NCBI RefSeq assembly: GCF_009617575.1
Contig: NZ_WIXJ01000001.1
Location: 186,001 to 250,000, forward strand
Reading direction: 5' to 3'
DNA from: Rhodocyclus gracilis
GTDB taxonomy: Bacteria > Pseudomonadota > Gammaproteobacteria > Burkholderiales > Rhodocyclaceae
Length of the DNA: 64,000 nucleotides
The notes beneath the pieces are model-generated. The model had not been told where the DNA came from. It did no database searches and worked only from the letters and a program-made list of their open reading frames with translations. The position numbers and the translations under genes were made by a program. This document shows positions 19,383 through 28,354 of the stretch, piece by piece (positions within the stretch are counted from its first letter, which is position 1; each line of letters opens with the position of its first letter).

Positions 19383-19421
19383 CCGGCGAAGGCGGACGCC
19401 CGCAGGCACCGCCCTCGCCGG
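19383..19421. terminator. Hairpin between convergent menD and prpE
   Basis: CCGGCGAAGGCGG (19383-19395) faces CCGCCCTCGCCGG (19409-19421) with one mismatch across a 13-nt loop. It lies between two convergent stop codons. It has no T-run, so it is either a weak bidirectional terminator or an mRNA 3' barrier. Confidence 0.5.
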
Positions 19422-19431
19422 AGAGACGCAG

Positions 19432-21324
19432 TTAGGCGCCGAGCGCTTCCTTGAGTTGCTCGAGCGCGGCCGGATCTTCGATCGTCGTCAGATCGCCGGG
19501 ATCGCGGCCTTCGGCCAGTGCCTGAATCGAGCGGCGCAGCAGCTTGCCCGAGCGCGTCTTCGGCAGCACCGTCACGAAGTGCACGCGACTTGGCCGGGCG
19601 ATGGCGCCGAGGCTTTCGTCGACCTTCTTGAAGACCTCTTTCTCCAGCGCCAGACGCTGCTCAGGCGTCGCCACGCGACGCGGGTCCTTGACCACCGCGA
19701 ACGCCATCGGCATCTGCCCCTTGAGCGTGTCGGCGACGCCGACGACCGCCACTTCGGCAATCGCCGGATGGCCCTGCACCGCTTCCTCGATCTCGCGCGT
19801 GCCGAGACGGTGGCCGGCGACGTTGATGACGTCGTCGGTACGGCCGAGGATGAAGTGATAGCCCTCATCGTCGCGGATACCCCAGTCGAAGGACGAATAC
19901 ACCAGCGGATCGCGGAACAGCGAGAAGTAGGTCGACACGAAGCGATCATCGTCACCCCATACCGTCGACAGGCAGCCCGGCGGCAGCGGCGGAACGATGC
20001 CGACGATGCCCTTTTCGTTGGCATCGCACTCCGTGCCGTCTTCGCGGAAGATCTTCAGGTTATAGCCATAGACCGGGAAGCTCGGCGTGCCGTACTTGAT
20101 CTTGGTCTTCTCGACGCCCGGCATGGCCGCCAGGATCGGCCAGCCGGTTTCGGTCTGCCAGTAGTTGTCGATCACCGGCAGGTTCAGTTCGCCCATGATC
20201 CACTCGTGCGTCGGCTGATCGAGCGGCTCGCCGGCGAGGAACAGGTGCTTGAGGGAGGACAGGTCGTACTTGTGCATGAAGGCCGGGTCCTGCTTCTTCA
20301 GCACGCGCGCCGCGGTCGGCGCCGAGAACATGACGTTGACCTTGTAGTCCTCGACGATCTTCCACCAGATGCCAGCGTCCGGACGCAGCGGCGTGCCTTC
20401 GTACATGATCGTCGTCATGCCGGCGATGAGCGGCGCGTAGATGATATAGGAGTGACCGACGACCCAACCGATGTCGGAGGTCGTAAACATCGTCTCGCCC
20501 TCGGCACCGCAGTAGATGTGCTTCATCGTCGACGCCAGCGCGACGCAATAGCCGCCGGTATCGCGCTGCACGCCCTTCGGCTTGCCGGTGGTACCCGAGG
20601 TATAGAGGATATACGACGGCTCGGACGATTCGAGCCAGGTCACCGGTACTTCGGCGTCGATGAATTGCGCGCGCAGCGTCGCGTAATCGACATCGCGCCC
20701 GTCGACGCGGTTGAACGACGAATCGAGGCCGCGATCGACCATCAGCACGTGCGCCGGCTTGTGCTTGGCCAGCGTAATCGCCTCGTCGAGCAGATGCTTG
20801 TAGGGCACTGCCTTGCCGCCGCGCATGCCGGCCTCGGCAGAAACAATCAGCTTCGGCGCCGCGTCATCGATACGCGTCGCCAGCGAACCCGAGGCGAAGC
20901 CACCGAACACCACCGAGTGGATCGCGCCGATACGCGCACAGGCGAGCATGGCGAACGCCGCCTCGGCGATCATCGGCATGTAGATGAGAACGCGGTCGCC
21001 ACGCTCGACGCCGAGGCTCAGCATGATCGCCGCCATGCGCTCGACTTCGCGCTTCAGTTCGCCGTAGGTGTAGGACTTCTCCTCGTTGGTCTCGGTCGAG
21101 ATGTAGACCAGCGCACGCGCATCGGGGCGCTTGGCGGCGTGCCGGTCGACCGCGTTGAAACAGAGATTGGTGCGGCCGCCGACGAACCACTTGGCGAAAG
21201 GCGGACGCGAAAAATCGAGGACGCTCGAAAACGGCGTTTCCCAATCGACCAGCTTCGCCTGCTCCGCCCAGAAAACATCAGGCTGATCGACGGACTGGCG
21301 ATGAAACTCCTTGACTGTGCTCAT
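19432..21324 (-). CDS. prpE: Propionyl-CoA synthetase
   Basis: 630 residues; ATP-dependent activation of propionate to propionyl-CoA in the cytoplasm, normally the entry to the methylcitrate cycle. Motifs: the N-terminal ACAS domain FHRQSVDQPDVFWAEQA, P-loop YTSGTTGKPKGV, DNYWQTETGWPI, the hinge GRTDDVINVAGHRLGTREIEE and the acetylatable Lys in LPKTRSGKLLRR. The SGSLATRIDDAAPKL segment and the length favour PrpE over acetyl-CoA synthetase (about 650). No prpBCD genes are adjacent, so it may serve propionate or general short-chain acid salvage. Its upstream region holds palindromes (21355-21402). Confidence 0.88.
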   Translation of the reverse strand: MSTVKEFHRQSVDQPDVFWAEQAKLVDWETPFSSVLDFSRPPFAKWFVGGRTNLCFNAVDRHAAKRPDARALVYISTETNEEKSYTYGELKREVERMAAIMLSLGVERGDRVLIYMPMIAEAAFAMLACARIGAIHSVVFGGFASGSLATRIDDAAPKLIVSAEAGMRGGKAVPYKHLLDEAITLAKHKPAHVLMVDRGLDSSFNRVDGRDVDYATLRAQFIDAEVPVTWLESSEPSYILYTSGTTGKPKGVQRDTGGYCVALASTMKHIYCGAEGETMFTTSDIGWVVGHSYIIYAPLIAGMTTIMYEGTPLRPDAGIWWKIVEDYKVNVMFSAPTAARVLKKQDPAFMHKYDLSSLKHLFLAGEPLDQPTHEWIMGELNLPVIDNYWQTETGWPILAAMPGVEKTKIKYGTPSFPVYGYNLKIFREDGTECDANEKGIVGIVPPLPPGCLSTVWGDDDRFVSTYFSLFRDPLVYSSFDWGIRDDEGYHFILGRTDDVINVAGHRLGTREIEEAVQGHPAIAEVAVVGVADTLKGQMPMAFAVVKDPRRVATPEQRLALEKEVFKKVDESLGAIARPSRVHFVTVLPKTRSGKLLRRSIQALAEGRDPGDLTTIEDPAALEQLKEALGA

Positions 21325-22205
21325 GGAACTCCCTTGTGAAATCGTAGTAGACCTGCCTGCGCAGGCTTATTACGGGTGGCGCAGGCACTGCGCGTGCCAC
21401 CCGGGCATTGACGGCGCGACTCAACGGAAACGGACCCCGCAGACTCTTCATGAGCCTGATCAGCCAGATACGAACCCGGCGCGAAAGGTTCGCCGGACGT
21501 AGCGAACGGCGGGATCTCCACCGTCTCGCGATCTGCCATCCCAGACCCAGTGACGCATGCCGGCAATCGTCCCTCGCAGAGACGAGCGCACCGGCAAACA
21601 CCAAGACAATTGCCTGCCGCCTGCTGGGCGGCTCCCGAACGAACGCACGTTGCGCCGGCCGGGGCGAATGCTGCAACAAGGCGCGAATGCTGCTGGCCCT
21701 GCTCACTGCACATCCACGCTGACCCACCGATCTGAAGCGACTTTTAACATCACGTAACAAAATCGATGAAATCAGACGGATTTCATAAGTACGGGCAAGT
21801 ATAAACACAAATCAGGGGCAGCAGTAAGGCCCCCCTCCCCCCTGCGCCAGACCCTTGATAACGCTCGATACATCAGCCAACTCGGTCGACGGACGCGGCG
21901 GCTGTTGCTGCTTCCTGGGCATGCACGGGGACTGCCGACGCGTGTTCGAAAGCCCCGCCAAACTCGCGCATTCATGCACGGCGAACTGATAATGAATGCA
22001 GCTTTCCGCGAATCGCCCGCGTACGATGCATTTCCCACATGAAAAACGCGAGATGACGTTCTATTCGCGGCAGCGGCCAGCGCATGTCAAATGCCATTAA
22101 ACTGATTGCGTTCATAAGCTTGCGATTTTTTCTTCGATCGCCACATCGCAATAACCCCAATGGCGGCGTTTACATCGGCGGCCTTTTCGACTACATTCGC
22201 CCCCC
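21325..22205. other. Long non-coding stretch between prpE and the NlpC/P60 gene
   Basis: About 880 bp, by far the largest gap in the window. Small open frames on both strands have no recognisable content and biased composition, so I call none. It contains a 12-bp palindrome (21355-21366), a hairpin GGGTGGC/GCCACCC (21374-21402), a hairpin ATGAAATC/GATTTCAT (21766-21786) inside a relatively AT-rich patch (about 21740-21815), and 8-bp arms CCGCGAAT/ATTCGCGG (22006-22070). It probably carries the divergent promoters of prpE and the hydrolase gene, and could hide a small RNA. Confidence 0.5.
21355..21402 (-). promoter_or_regulatory. Palindromes upstream of prpE
   Basis: GCCTGCGCAGGC (21355-21366) is a perfect 12-bp palindrome 31 bp before the prpE start. 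Next to it, GGGTGGC (21374-21380) pairs with GCCACCC (21396-21402) around an inner GCAG/CTGC. CGCAGGC occurs in both. It may be an operator or leader structure; the binding factor is unknown. Confidence 0.4.
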
Positions 22206-22709
22206 ATGTCTGTCAAACGCCTCTTCACTGCCGCCCTTTTTGCCATCAGCCTGGCAACAACCGGTGCCGCAGGTGCCGTCGAGCAGCAAAAACCCCTTGA
22301 AGAACAGTCGCTGTTCGAGCGCTACACCAGCAGTGCTCAGGATCTCATCCTCAAGGGACTCGAACTCGTCGGCATCAACTACCGTCACGGCGGCACCAAT
22401 CCGGATACCGGCCTCGATTGCAGCGGCTTCGTCCAGTTGGTGTACCGCGAAGCCGCCGGCCTCATCCTGCCGCGCACGGCGCGCGAGCAAAGCCAGGTGG
22501 GTGCCGTCGTCGATAAAAACGAGCTGAAGCCCGGCGATCTCGTGTTCTTCAACACGATGCGTCACGCCTTCTCGCATGTCGGCATCTATCTCGGCGACAA
22601 CCGCTTTCTGCACGCTCCCCGCACCGGCGCCGAAGTACGCGTCGAAGACATGCGTCAGAGCTACTGGGTCAAGCGCTTTGACGGTGGCCGTCGCGTCGTC
22701 GAACGCTAA
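22206..22709 (+). CDS. NlpC/P60-family cell-wall hydrolase
   Basis: 167 residues: a signal peptide (about 1-24, ending AAGA), a short helical linker and an NlpC/P60 papain-like domain. The catalytic triad is C72 in LDCSGF, H124 in SHVGIY and H136 in FLHAP. Family members cut peptide stems of peptidoglycan (D-gamma-Glu-diaminopimelate bonds) in the periplasm. No lipobox Cys is seen, so it is probably a soluble periplasmic enzyme. It precedes aat by 68 bp. No clear Shine-Dalgarno is visible; the ATG is chosen from the signal peptide. Confidence 0.88.
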   Translation: MSVKRLFTAALFAISLATTGAAGAVEQQKPLEEQSLFERYTSSAQDLILKGLELVGINYRHGGTNPDTGLDCSGFVQLVYREAAGLILPRTAREQSQVGAVVDKNELKPGDLVFFNTMRHAFSHVGIYLGDNRFLHAPRTGAEVRVEDMRQSYWVKRFDGGRRVVER

Positions 22710-22777
22710 CTTGCCCGCCGGGCGCACCGCCGCGGTGTCGCCTTCCCCGCCAGTGGCAACTGGCCCGTTGTGATTCC

Positions 22778-23485
22778 GTGATTTCCTGGCTCACCGCGCA
22801 TTCCGCCTTCCCGGATACCGCACACGCCCTGCGTGAGCCAAACGGTCTGCTGTGCGCGGGCGGCGACCTTTCCCCCGCACGTCTGCTCGACGCCTACCGG
22901 CACGGCATCTTTCCGTGGTTCTCGCCGGGCGATCCGCTCCTCTGGTGGAGTCCGGACCCGCGCATGGTACTTTTCCCCAGCGAGTTCAATTGCTCGCGCT
23001 CATTGCGCAAAACCTTGCGCGGCGGACGCTTCGAGGTGCGACTCGACAGCGCTTTCGCCGCCGTGATGGAAGCCTGCGCCAACGCCGCGCGCCCCGGCCA
23101 ATCGGGCACATGGATATCCCCGGAGATGCGCAACGCCTACGGGCGCCTCCACGAACTTGGCTACGCGCATTCGGTCGAAACGTGGGTGGATGGCGAACTG
23201 GCGGGCGGCCTCTACGGCGTCTGCATCGGGCGCATGTTCTACGGCGAATCGATGTTTGCGCACGTCCGCGACGCCTCGAAGATTGCCTTGGCGCACCTCG
23301 TCCGTTTTCTCGACACACAAGGGGTTGGCATGATCGACTGTCAGATGAAGACCGGCCACCTGGCGTCGCTCGGCGCCCGTGAGATCGCCCGCAGCGACTT
23401 CACCGCGCGACTTGAGGAACTCGTCGCCGATGCGTCGCCGGCGAAGCGCTGGCCGGTCGACGGCGCACAGCAGCCCTGGCGCTGA
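22778..23485 (+). CDS. aat: Leucyl/phenylalanyl-tRNA-protein transferase
   Basis: 235 residues; adds Leu or Phe from aminoacyl-tRNA to proteins with N-terminal Lys or Arg, marking them for ClpS/ClpAP (N-degron pathway). Family hallmarks are [26 protein letters not shown], the WWSPDPRMV segment, [18 protein letters not shown] and IDCQM near the C terminus. The start is GTG at 22778; no ATG lies before the conserved N-terminal block. It is followed after 5 bp by bpt, so both N-degron ligases are co-transcribed. Confidence 0.95.
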   Translation: MISWLTAHSAFPDTAHALREPNGLLCAGGDLSPARLLDAYRHGIFPWFSPGDPLLWWSPDPRMVLFPSEFNCSRSLRKTLRGGRFEVRLDSAFAAVMEACANAARPGQSGTWISPEMRNAYGRLHELGYAHSVETWVDGELAGGLYGVCIGRMFYGESMFAHVRDASKIALAHLVRFLDTQGVGMIDCQMKTGHLASLGAREIARSDFTARLEELVADASPAKRWPVDGAQQPWR

Positions 23486-23490
23486 CCGCC

Positions 23491-24267
23491 ATGTCACGCC
23501 TCAACGACTCGGAACTCCCTTTCTCACTGTTGCAGTTTTATGCAACAGCGCCATATGCCTGTAGCTACCTGCCGAACGAAAAAGCGCGTTCGCAGGTAGC
23601 CACGCCCACCCACCTGATCAGCACCGAGGTGTATGGCGAACTGGTGCGTTCCGGCTTCCGCCGCAGCGGCGTCTTCACCTATCGACCGCTCTGCGACACC
23701 TGCCACGCCTGTGTCCCCGTACGCGTCGCGGTCGGCCGCTTCCTGCCGGATCGCTCACAGCGTCGCTGCCTGAAAAAATACGCCGGGATGCTCGCGCGCG
23801 AAGTCCCTCTCGCCTACGACGCCGCCCACTTCGCGCTTTACCAGCGCTACCAGTCGGTCCGCCACCCTGGCGGCGGCATGGACCACGACAGCCGCGAGCA
23901 ATACACGCACTTCCTGTTGCAGAGCCGCGTCGATACCCGACTGGTTGAGTTCTCCGAAAACGGCGTCCTGCGCATGGTGAGCATCATCGATGTGCTTAGC
24001 GACGGCCTGTCGTCGGTCTACACCTTCTACGATCCGGATGTACCAGGCGCCAACTTCGGCGTCTATAACGTCCTCTGGCAACTCGACCAGTGCGCCACGC
24101 ATGCGCTGCCACACCTCTATCTCGGCTACTGGATTCACGGCAGCCGCAAAATGGCCTACAAATCCCGCTTTCAGCCGCTGCAAGGGCTGATCGACGGCGA
24201 ATGGCAGAGCCTGCCGCAGACGTCCAACCCTGACGCAAACGACGCCCCGCTCAGCCGCCACACCTGA
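23491..24267 (+). CDS. bpt: Aspartate/glutamate leucyltransferase (bacterial ATE1 homologue)
   Basis: 258 residues; transfers Leu from Leu-tRNA to N-terminal Asp or Glu, the second bacterial N-degron branch. The N-terminal ATE domain has the [12 protein letters not shown] cysteine cluster, with an upstream Cys in YACSYLP. The C-terminal domain has [12 protein letters not shown] and the [19 protein letters not shown] stretch typical of Bpt/Ate. Name choice (leucyl versus arginyl transfer) follows the bacterial subfamily and is inference. It sits 5 bp after aat; pyrD follows 62 bp later. Confidence 0.92.
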   Translation: MSRLNDSELPFSLLQFYATAPYACSYLPNEKARSQVATPTHLISTEVYGELVRSGFRRSGVFTYRPLCDTCHACVPVRVAVGRFLPDRSQRRCLKKYAGMLAREVPLAYDAAHFALYQRYQSVRHPGGGMDHDSREQYTHFLLQSRVDTRLVEFSENGVLRMVSIIDVLSDGLSSVYTFYDPDVPGANFGVYNVLWQLDQCATHALPHLYLGYWIHGSRKMAYKSRFQPLQGLIDGEWQSLPQTSNPDANDAPLSRHT

Positions 24268-24329
24268 TCGCCCTGCGGAAAGAAGCGCTCAACGCCCGCC
24301 GGCGGACGCGATGCGGTAAAATCCGGGCG

Positions 24330-25376
24330 ATGCTCTATTCCCTCATCCGCAAATTCTTCTTCTCCCTTGATGCCGAGACCGCCCACGGAATCGGCATGTC
24401 CGGCGCCAGCTTTGCACATTCGGCGGGCCTCTCCTGCCTGCTCTCCGGCAAGGTTCCCAATTGTCCGGTCGAAGTCATGGGGCTGCGCTTCCCCAACCCC
24501 GTCGGTCTGGCCGCCGGCCTCGACAAAAACGGCGAACACATCGACGCGCTGGCGGCTTTGGGCTTCGGCTTCATCGAAGTCGGCACGGTGACGCCACGCC
24601 CGCAGCCCGGCAATCCGCGCCCTCGCCTCTTCCGCATCCCGGAACAGCAAGCGATCATCAACCGCATGGGCTTTAACAACGGCGGTGTCGACGCCCTGCT
24701 CGCCAACGTCGCGGCAGCACAGTTCACCCGCCGTGGCGGCATTCTCGGCATCAACATCGGCAAGAACTTCGATACGCCGATCGACAGAGCCGCCGACGAC
24801 TACCTGATCGCGCTCGAAAAAGTCTACGACGCCGCGAGCTACGTCGCCGTCAACATCTCCAGCCCGAACACCAAGAATCTGCGCGACCTGCAGCGCGACG
24901 ACGCCCTCGATGACCTGCTTGGACGCCTGAAAGCCGCGCAGGCATCGCTCGCCCAGCAGCGCGGACGCTATGTGCCGATGGCATTGAAGATCGCCCCGGA
25001 CCTCGACGACACGCAGATTTCGGCCATCGCCGACCTGCTGCGTCGGCACCGCATGGACGGCGTCATCGCCACCAACACCACGCTCTCTCGCGCCGGCGTC
25101 GAAGGCTTGCCGAATGCCGAACAGGCGGGCGGCCTCTCCGGCGCACCGCTTCTCGCGGCGTCGACGAAAGTACTGGAAAAGCTGGCTGCCACCCTGGCCG
25201 GAGAAGTGCCGATCATTGGCGTTGGCGGCATTTTGCAAGGCGCCGACGCACAAGCGAAGATCGCGGCGGGCGCCAGCCTTGTGCAGTTCTACTCCGGCTT
25301 CATTTATCGCGGCCCCCAGTTGATCGGCGACGCCGTCCGCGCCATTGCCGCCGCACGGGTGACTACGCCGCGCTAA
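24330..25376 (+). CDS. pyrD: Dihydroorotate dehydrogenase, quinone-dependent (class 2)
   Basis: 348 residues, inner-membrane-associated flavoprotein of pyrimidine synthesis that passes electrons from dihydroorotate to the quinone pool. The N-terminal amphipathic extension ([20 protein letters not shown]) marks class 2. FMN and substrate motifs are [43 protein letters not shown] and catalytic Ser in [14 protein letters not shown], with IGVGGI and [13 protein letters not shown] near the end. Length is normal (E. coli 336). Confidence 0.97.
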   Translation: MLYSLIRKFFFSLDAETAHGIGMSGASFAHSAGLSCLLSGKVPNCPVEVMGLRFPNPVGLAAGLDKNGEHIDALAALGFGFIEVGTVTPRPQPGNPRPRLFRIPEQQAIINRMGFNNGGVDALLANVAAAQFTRRGGILGINIGKNFDTPIDRAADDYLIALEKVYDAASYVAVNISSPNTKNLRDLQRDDALDDLLGRLKAAQASLAQQRGRYVPMALKIAPDLDDTQISAIADLLRRHRMDGVIATNTTLSRAGVEGLPNAEQAGGLSGAPLLAASTKVLEKLAATLAGEVPIIGVGGILQGADAQAKIAAGASLVQFYSGFIYRGPQLIGDAVRAIAAARVTTPR

Positions 25377-25445
25377 GCCCGACGATGACGCGCGCGAAAC
25401 AACCAAATCAGCGCGGAAAATCATATACATCTACTCCCAGCGTGG

Positions 25446-25474
25446 TTGAACCGGGTCGGCCCTTAGTGGATAAT
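25446..25474 (+). promoter_or_regulatory. Promoter of the rnf operon
   Basis: TTGAAC (25446-25451), a 17-bp spacer and GATAAT (25469-25474), 27 bp before the rnfA ATG. This is the best sigma-70 match of the region and gives a short leader. Confidence 0.75.
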
Positions 25475-25500
25475 CCGCCCTCCCCGAAAACCTCCACCCC

Positions 25501-26085
25501 ATGACCCACTACCTGTTCATCCTCATCGGCGCGGTGCTCGTCAACAACGTCGTCCTGGTCAGGATTCTCGGCCTCTGCCCGTTCATGGGCGTGTCCAAAA
25601 AGCTGGAAACGGCCTTCGGCATGGGGGCGGCCACCACCTTCGTGATTACGCTGAGCACCGGTGCCAGCTACATCATCGACCATTACCTGCTGATTCCTTT
25701 CGGGCTGGAATACCTGCGCACGCTGTCGTTCATCGTCACCGTCGCCGCCATCGTCCAGCTGACCGAAATGGTCATTCAGAAAACCAGCCCGATGCTGCAT
25801 CAGGTGCTCGGCATTTACCTGCCGCTCATCGTCACCAACTGCGCGGTCCTTGGCATTCCGCTGCTGAACGTCAGCAGCAAGAGCGACTTTGTCGATTCGC
25901 TGCTCTTCGGCGCCGGCAGTTCGGTCGGCTTTTCACTGGCGCTGATTCTTCTCGCCGGCATTCGTGAACGTGTCGACGGCGCGGATGTGCCGCGCTACTT
26001 CAAGGGCACCGCGATCGCGCTTGTGACCGGCGGTCTGATGAGTCTCGCCTTCATGGGCTTCGCCGGGCTCGACAAGTACCAATGA
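25501..26085 (+). CDS. rnfA: RNF complex subunit RnfA
   Basis: 194 residues with six predicted membrane helices. The Rnf complex is a membrane redox pump that exchanges electrons between NADH and ferredoxin, coupled to Na+ or H+ movement. RnfA and RnfE are homologous inverted-topology subunits that hold an iron-sulfur centre in the membrane. The conserved [14 protein letters not shown] and the [10 protein letters not shown] segment (each with a Cys) are present, plus [11 protein letters not shown]-like central helix sequence. It overlaps rnfB by 4 bp. Confidence 0.95.
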   Translation: MTHYLFILIGAVLVNNVVLVRILGLCPFMGVSKKLETAFGMGAATTFVITLSTGASYIIDHYLLIPFGLEYLRTLSFIVTVAAIVQLTEMVIQKTSPMLHQVLGIYLPLIVTNCAVLGIPLLNVSSKSDFVDSLLFGAGSSVGFSLALILLAGIRERVDGADVPRYFKGTAIALVTGGLMSLAFMGFAGLDKYQ

Positions 26086-26627
26086 TGATCTACGCCATTC
26101 TCATCATGGCCCTTGGCGCCGTCGTACTCGGCGCCTCGCTGGGCTTTGCGGCTGTCAAATTCCGTGTCGAAGGCGATCCACTGACCGACAAGATCGACGC
26201 CATCCTGCCGCAAACGCAGTGCGGCCAGTGCGGCTATCCCGGCTGCAAGCCCTACGCCGCCGCCATCGCCAAGGGGGAAGCAGACATCAACCTCTGCCCG
26301 CCGGGCGGCGCCGACGGCGTGCAAAAACTCGCCGAACTGCTCGGCCGCGAAGCCAAACCGCTCGATGCCGAAGAAAAGCCGAAGCAAACCGCGCTCATCG
26401 ACGAACAACGCTGCATCGGCTGCACGCTGTGCATTCAGGCCTGCCCGGTCGATGCCATCGTCGGCGCCGCCAAACAGTTGCACACCGTGGTCGATCCTCT
26501 GTGCACCGGCTGCGAACTCTGCCTCAAGCCCTGCCCGGTCGAGTGCATCGCCATGAATCCGGTCGGCGAAAGCCTCGACAACTGGAAGTGGAAACCGCCC
26601 GTTTTCACCCTGCAACGCCAAGCCTGA
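26082..26627 (+). CDS. rnfB: RNF complex ferredoxin-like subunit RnfB
   Basis: 181 residues. An N-terminal membrane anchor (about 1-25) is followed by a CGQCGYPGC cluster-binding domain with its fourth Cys in INLCPPGG, then two 4Fe-4S motifs, [12 protein letters not shown] and [12 protein letters not shown]. It receives or donates electrons on the cytoplasmic side. Two adjacent ATGs exist at the start; the first (26082) overlaps the rnfA stop. It precedes rnfC by 10 bp. Confidence 0.95.
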   Translation: MMIYAILIMALGAVVLGASLGFAAVKFRVEGDPLTDKIDAILPQTQCGQCGYPGCKPYAAAIAKGEADINLCPPGGADGVQKLAELLGREAKPLDAEEKPKQTALIDEQRCIGCTLCIQACPVDAIVGAAKQLHTVVDPLCTGCELCLKPCPVECIAMNPVGESLDNWKWKPPVFTLQRQA

Positions 26628-26637
26628 CGCCCCCTCG

Positions 26638-28344
26638 ATGCCGCATAAACTCTTCCGCTTCAATGGTGGCGTCAAACCCGCGACGCACAAAACCGATTCC
26701 GTGCGCGCCCCCATCGGCCGCGCGCCGATGCCCGAGCGCCTCGTCGTCCCCCTGCACCAGAACATCGGCGGCAAGCCGCAGCCCTGTGTCGCTCTCGGCG
26801 ACCGAGTACTGAAAGGGCAAGTCATCGGCACGGCGGACCACTGGGTCTCCGCCGCCGTTCACGCGCCGACCTCCGGCACCGTGCGTGCCATCGAGCCGCA
26901 ACTGGCGACGCACCCGTCCGGCCTGCCGACGCTATCGGTCGTCATTGAGGCCGATGGCAAGGACGAATGGATCGAACGCCGCCCCGTCGACTACGCGTCG
27001 ATGGCGCCGGAAAGCGTGCGTGAACTGCTGCGCGACGCCGGCCTCGTCGGCCTCGGCGGCGCTGTTTTCCCCAGCCACGCCAAGCTCAGCGCGTCGAAGA
27101 AGACGCCGATGGAAGAGCTCGTCATCAACGGCGCCGAGTGCGAGCCCTTCATTACCTGCGATGACATGCTGATGCGCGAGCGCGGCGAAGAGATCGTGCG
27201 CGGCGCCGGCATCTTTCGCGACCTGCTCGAACCGAAGCGCGTCCTCATCGGCATCGAAGACAACAAGCCAGAAGCCATCGCGGCGATGCGCGAAGCGGTG
27301 GCGGCAGCCGGCGAATCCTTCGAAGTCATTGCGGTACCGACCCGCTATCCCGCCGGTGGCGCCAAGCAGCTGATCAGCGTCCTGACGGGGAAGGAAGTCC
27401 CCAGCTCCAAGCGCTCCACCGACATGGGCGTGCAGTGCTTCAACGTCGCCACGGCGAGCTCCGCCTACCGCGCACTGACCTTCGGCGAGCCGCTCATTTC
27501 GCGCATCGTCACGCTGGCCGGCAACGTCGAACAGCCGCGCAACTGGGAAGTGCCGCTCGGTATGACCATCCGCGACTTCATCGCCCTCGGCACGCCGCGC
27601 GCCGACACCAACCGCTACCTCATGGGCGGCCCGATGATGGGCTTCGAACTGCCCGGCCTCGACGCGCCACTGATCAAGGCAAGCAACTGCATCATTGCCG
27701 CTTCGCCCAAGCTCTTCCCGCCGCCGCCACCGGAAATGCCGTGCATCCGCTGCGGTTCCTGCGCACGCGCCTGCCCGCACGAACTGCAACCCTTCGAGCT
27801 GTACTGGTTCTCGCGCGCGGCTAACTTCGGCAAGGCGCAGGAATACCACCTCTTCGACTGCATCGAATGCGGCTGCTGCGCTTTCGTCTGCCCCTCGCAC
27901 ATTCCGCTGGTGCAGTACTTCCGCTACGCCAAGGGCGAAATCTGGGGACGCGAGCGCGACAAGAAGGCCGCCGAATCCGCCCGTGCCCGTTTTGAATTCC
28001 GTAACGAGCGTGACGAACGCGAAAAAGCCGAGAAGGCCGAACGCCTGGCCCGCGCGGCGGCCGCCAAAGCTGCCGATAACCCGCTGGCCAGCGCCACCGC
28101 CGCACCGACTGCCGCTTCCCCTGCCGCGACACCAGCGCCCGCCGCGGCGGTGACCGCTGCCGCTGCAGCGGCGCCAACCAGCCCCGCCGTACCGGGCGAA
28201 GCCCCCGCCGCTACCGGCGAAGCAAGCGAGGCAGAACGTGCGCGCAAGGCGATGATTGCCGCCGCCGTCGAGCGCGCGCGGGCGCAACGCGAAGCCGCTG
28301 CGGCTGCCCGCCCCCACGACGCAGCCACTTCGCCGGAACAATGA
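26638..28344 (+). CDS. rnfC: RNF complex NADH-binding subunit RnfC
   Basis: 568 residues. It contains a short N-terminal lipoyl-like barrel (GDRVLKGQVIGT), a flavin/NADH-binding Complex-I 51-kDa-like domain (GLGGAVFPSHAKLS, NGAECEPFITCD) and two 4Fe-4S motifs, CIRCGSCARACP (about 367-378) and CIECGCCAFVCP (about 406-417). After about residue 430 it continues as a charged helix and then an Ala/Pro-rich tail rich in EAER/ARA segments, a feature seen in variable form in gammaproteobacterial RnfC. It is the peripheral NADH entry or exit point. A 10-bp gap separates it from rnfD. Confidence 0.95.
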   Translation: MPHKLFRFNGGVKPATHKTDSVRAPIGRAPMPERLVVPLHQNIGGKPQPCVALGDRVLKGQVIGTADHWVSAAVHAPTSGTVRAIEPQLATHPSGLPTLSVVIEADGKDEWIERRPVDYASMAPESVRELLRDAGLVGLGGAVFPSHAKLSASKKTPMEELVINGAECEPFITCDDMLMRERGEEIVRGAGIFRDLLEPKRVLIGIEDNKPEAIAAMREAVAAAGESFEVIAVPTRYPAGGAKQLISVLTGKEVPSSKRSTDMGVQCFNVATASSAYRALTFGEPLISRIVTLAGNVEQPRNWEVPLGMTIRDFIALGTPRADTNRYLMGGPMMGFELPGLDAPLIKASNCIIAASPKLFPPPPPEMPCIRCGSCARACPHELQPFELYWFSRAANFGKAQEYHLFDCIECGCCAFVCPSHIPLVQYFRYAKGEIWGRERDKKAAESARARFEFRNERDEREKAEKAERLARAAAAKAADNPLASATAAPTAASPAATPAPAAAVTAAAAAAPTSPAVPGEAPAATGEASEAERARKAMIAAAVERARAQREAAAAARPHDAATSPEQ

Positions 28345-28354
28345 GTCAGTCACG

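Noticed and set aside
19432-21324. Acetyl-CoA synthetase as an alternative to PrpE
   Set aside because: The length (630) and the SGSLATRIDDAAPKL and CLSTVWGDDDRFVSTYF segments fit PrpE better; substrate should still be tested.
19456-21339. 627-codon plus-strand frame opposite prpE
   Set aside because: Full-length mirror of prpE; no motif, no ribosome site, implausible composition.
21408-21722. Small frames of about 60-176 codons in the prpE upstream gap
   Set aside because: Several overlap on both strands with no homology, signal peptide or ribosome site; I treat the region as non-coding.
22084-22527. 147-codon frame starting upstream of the NlpC/P60 gene
   Set aside because: Its first part looks weakly hydrophobic, but it runs out of frame through the hydrolase gene and becomes Ser/Pro-rich; no support as a gene.
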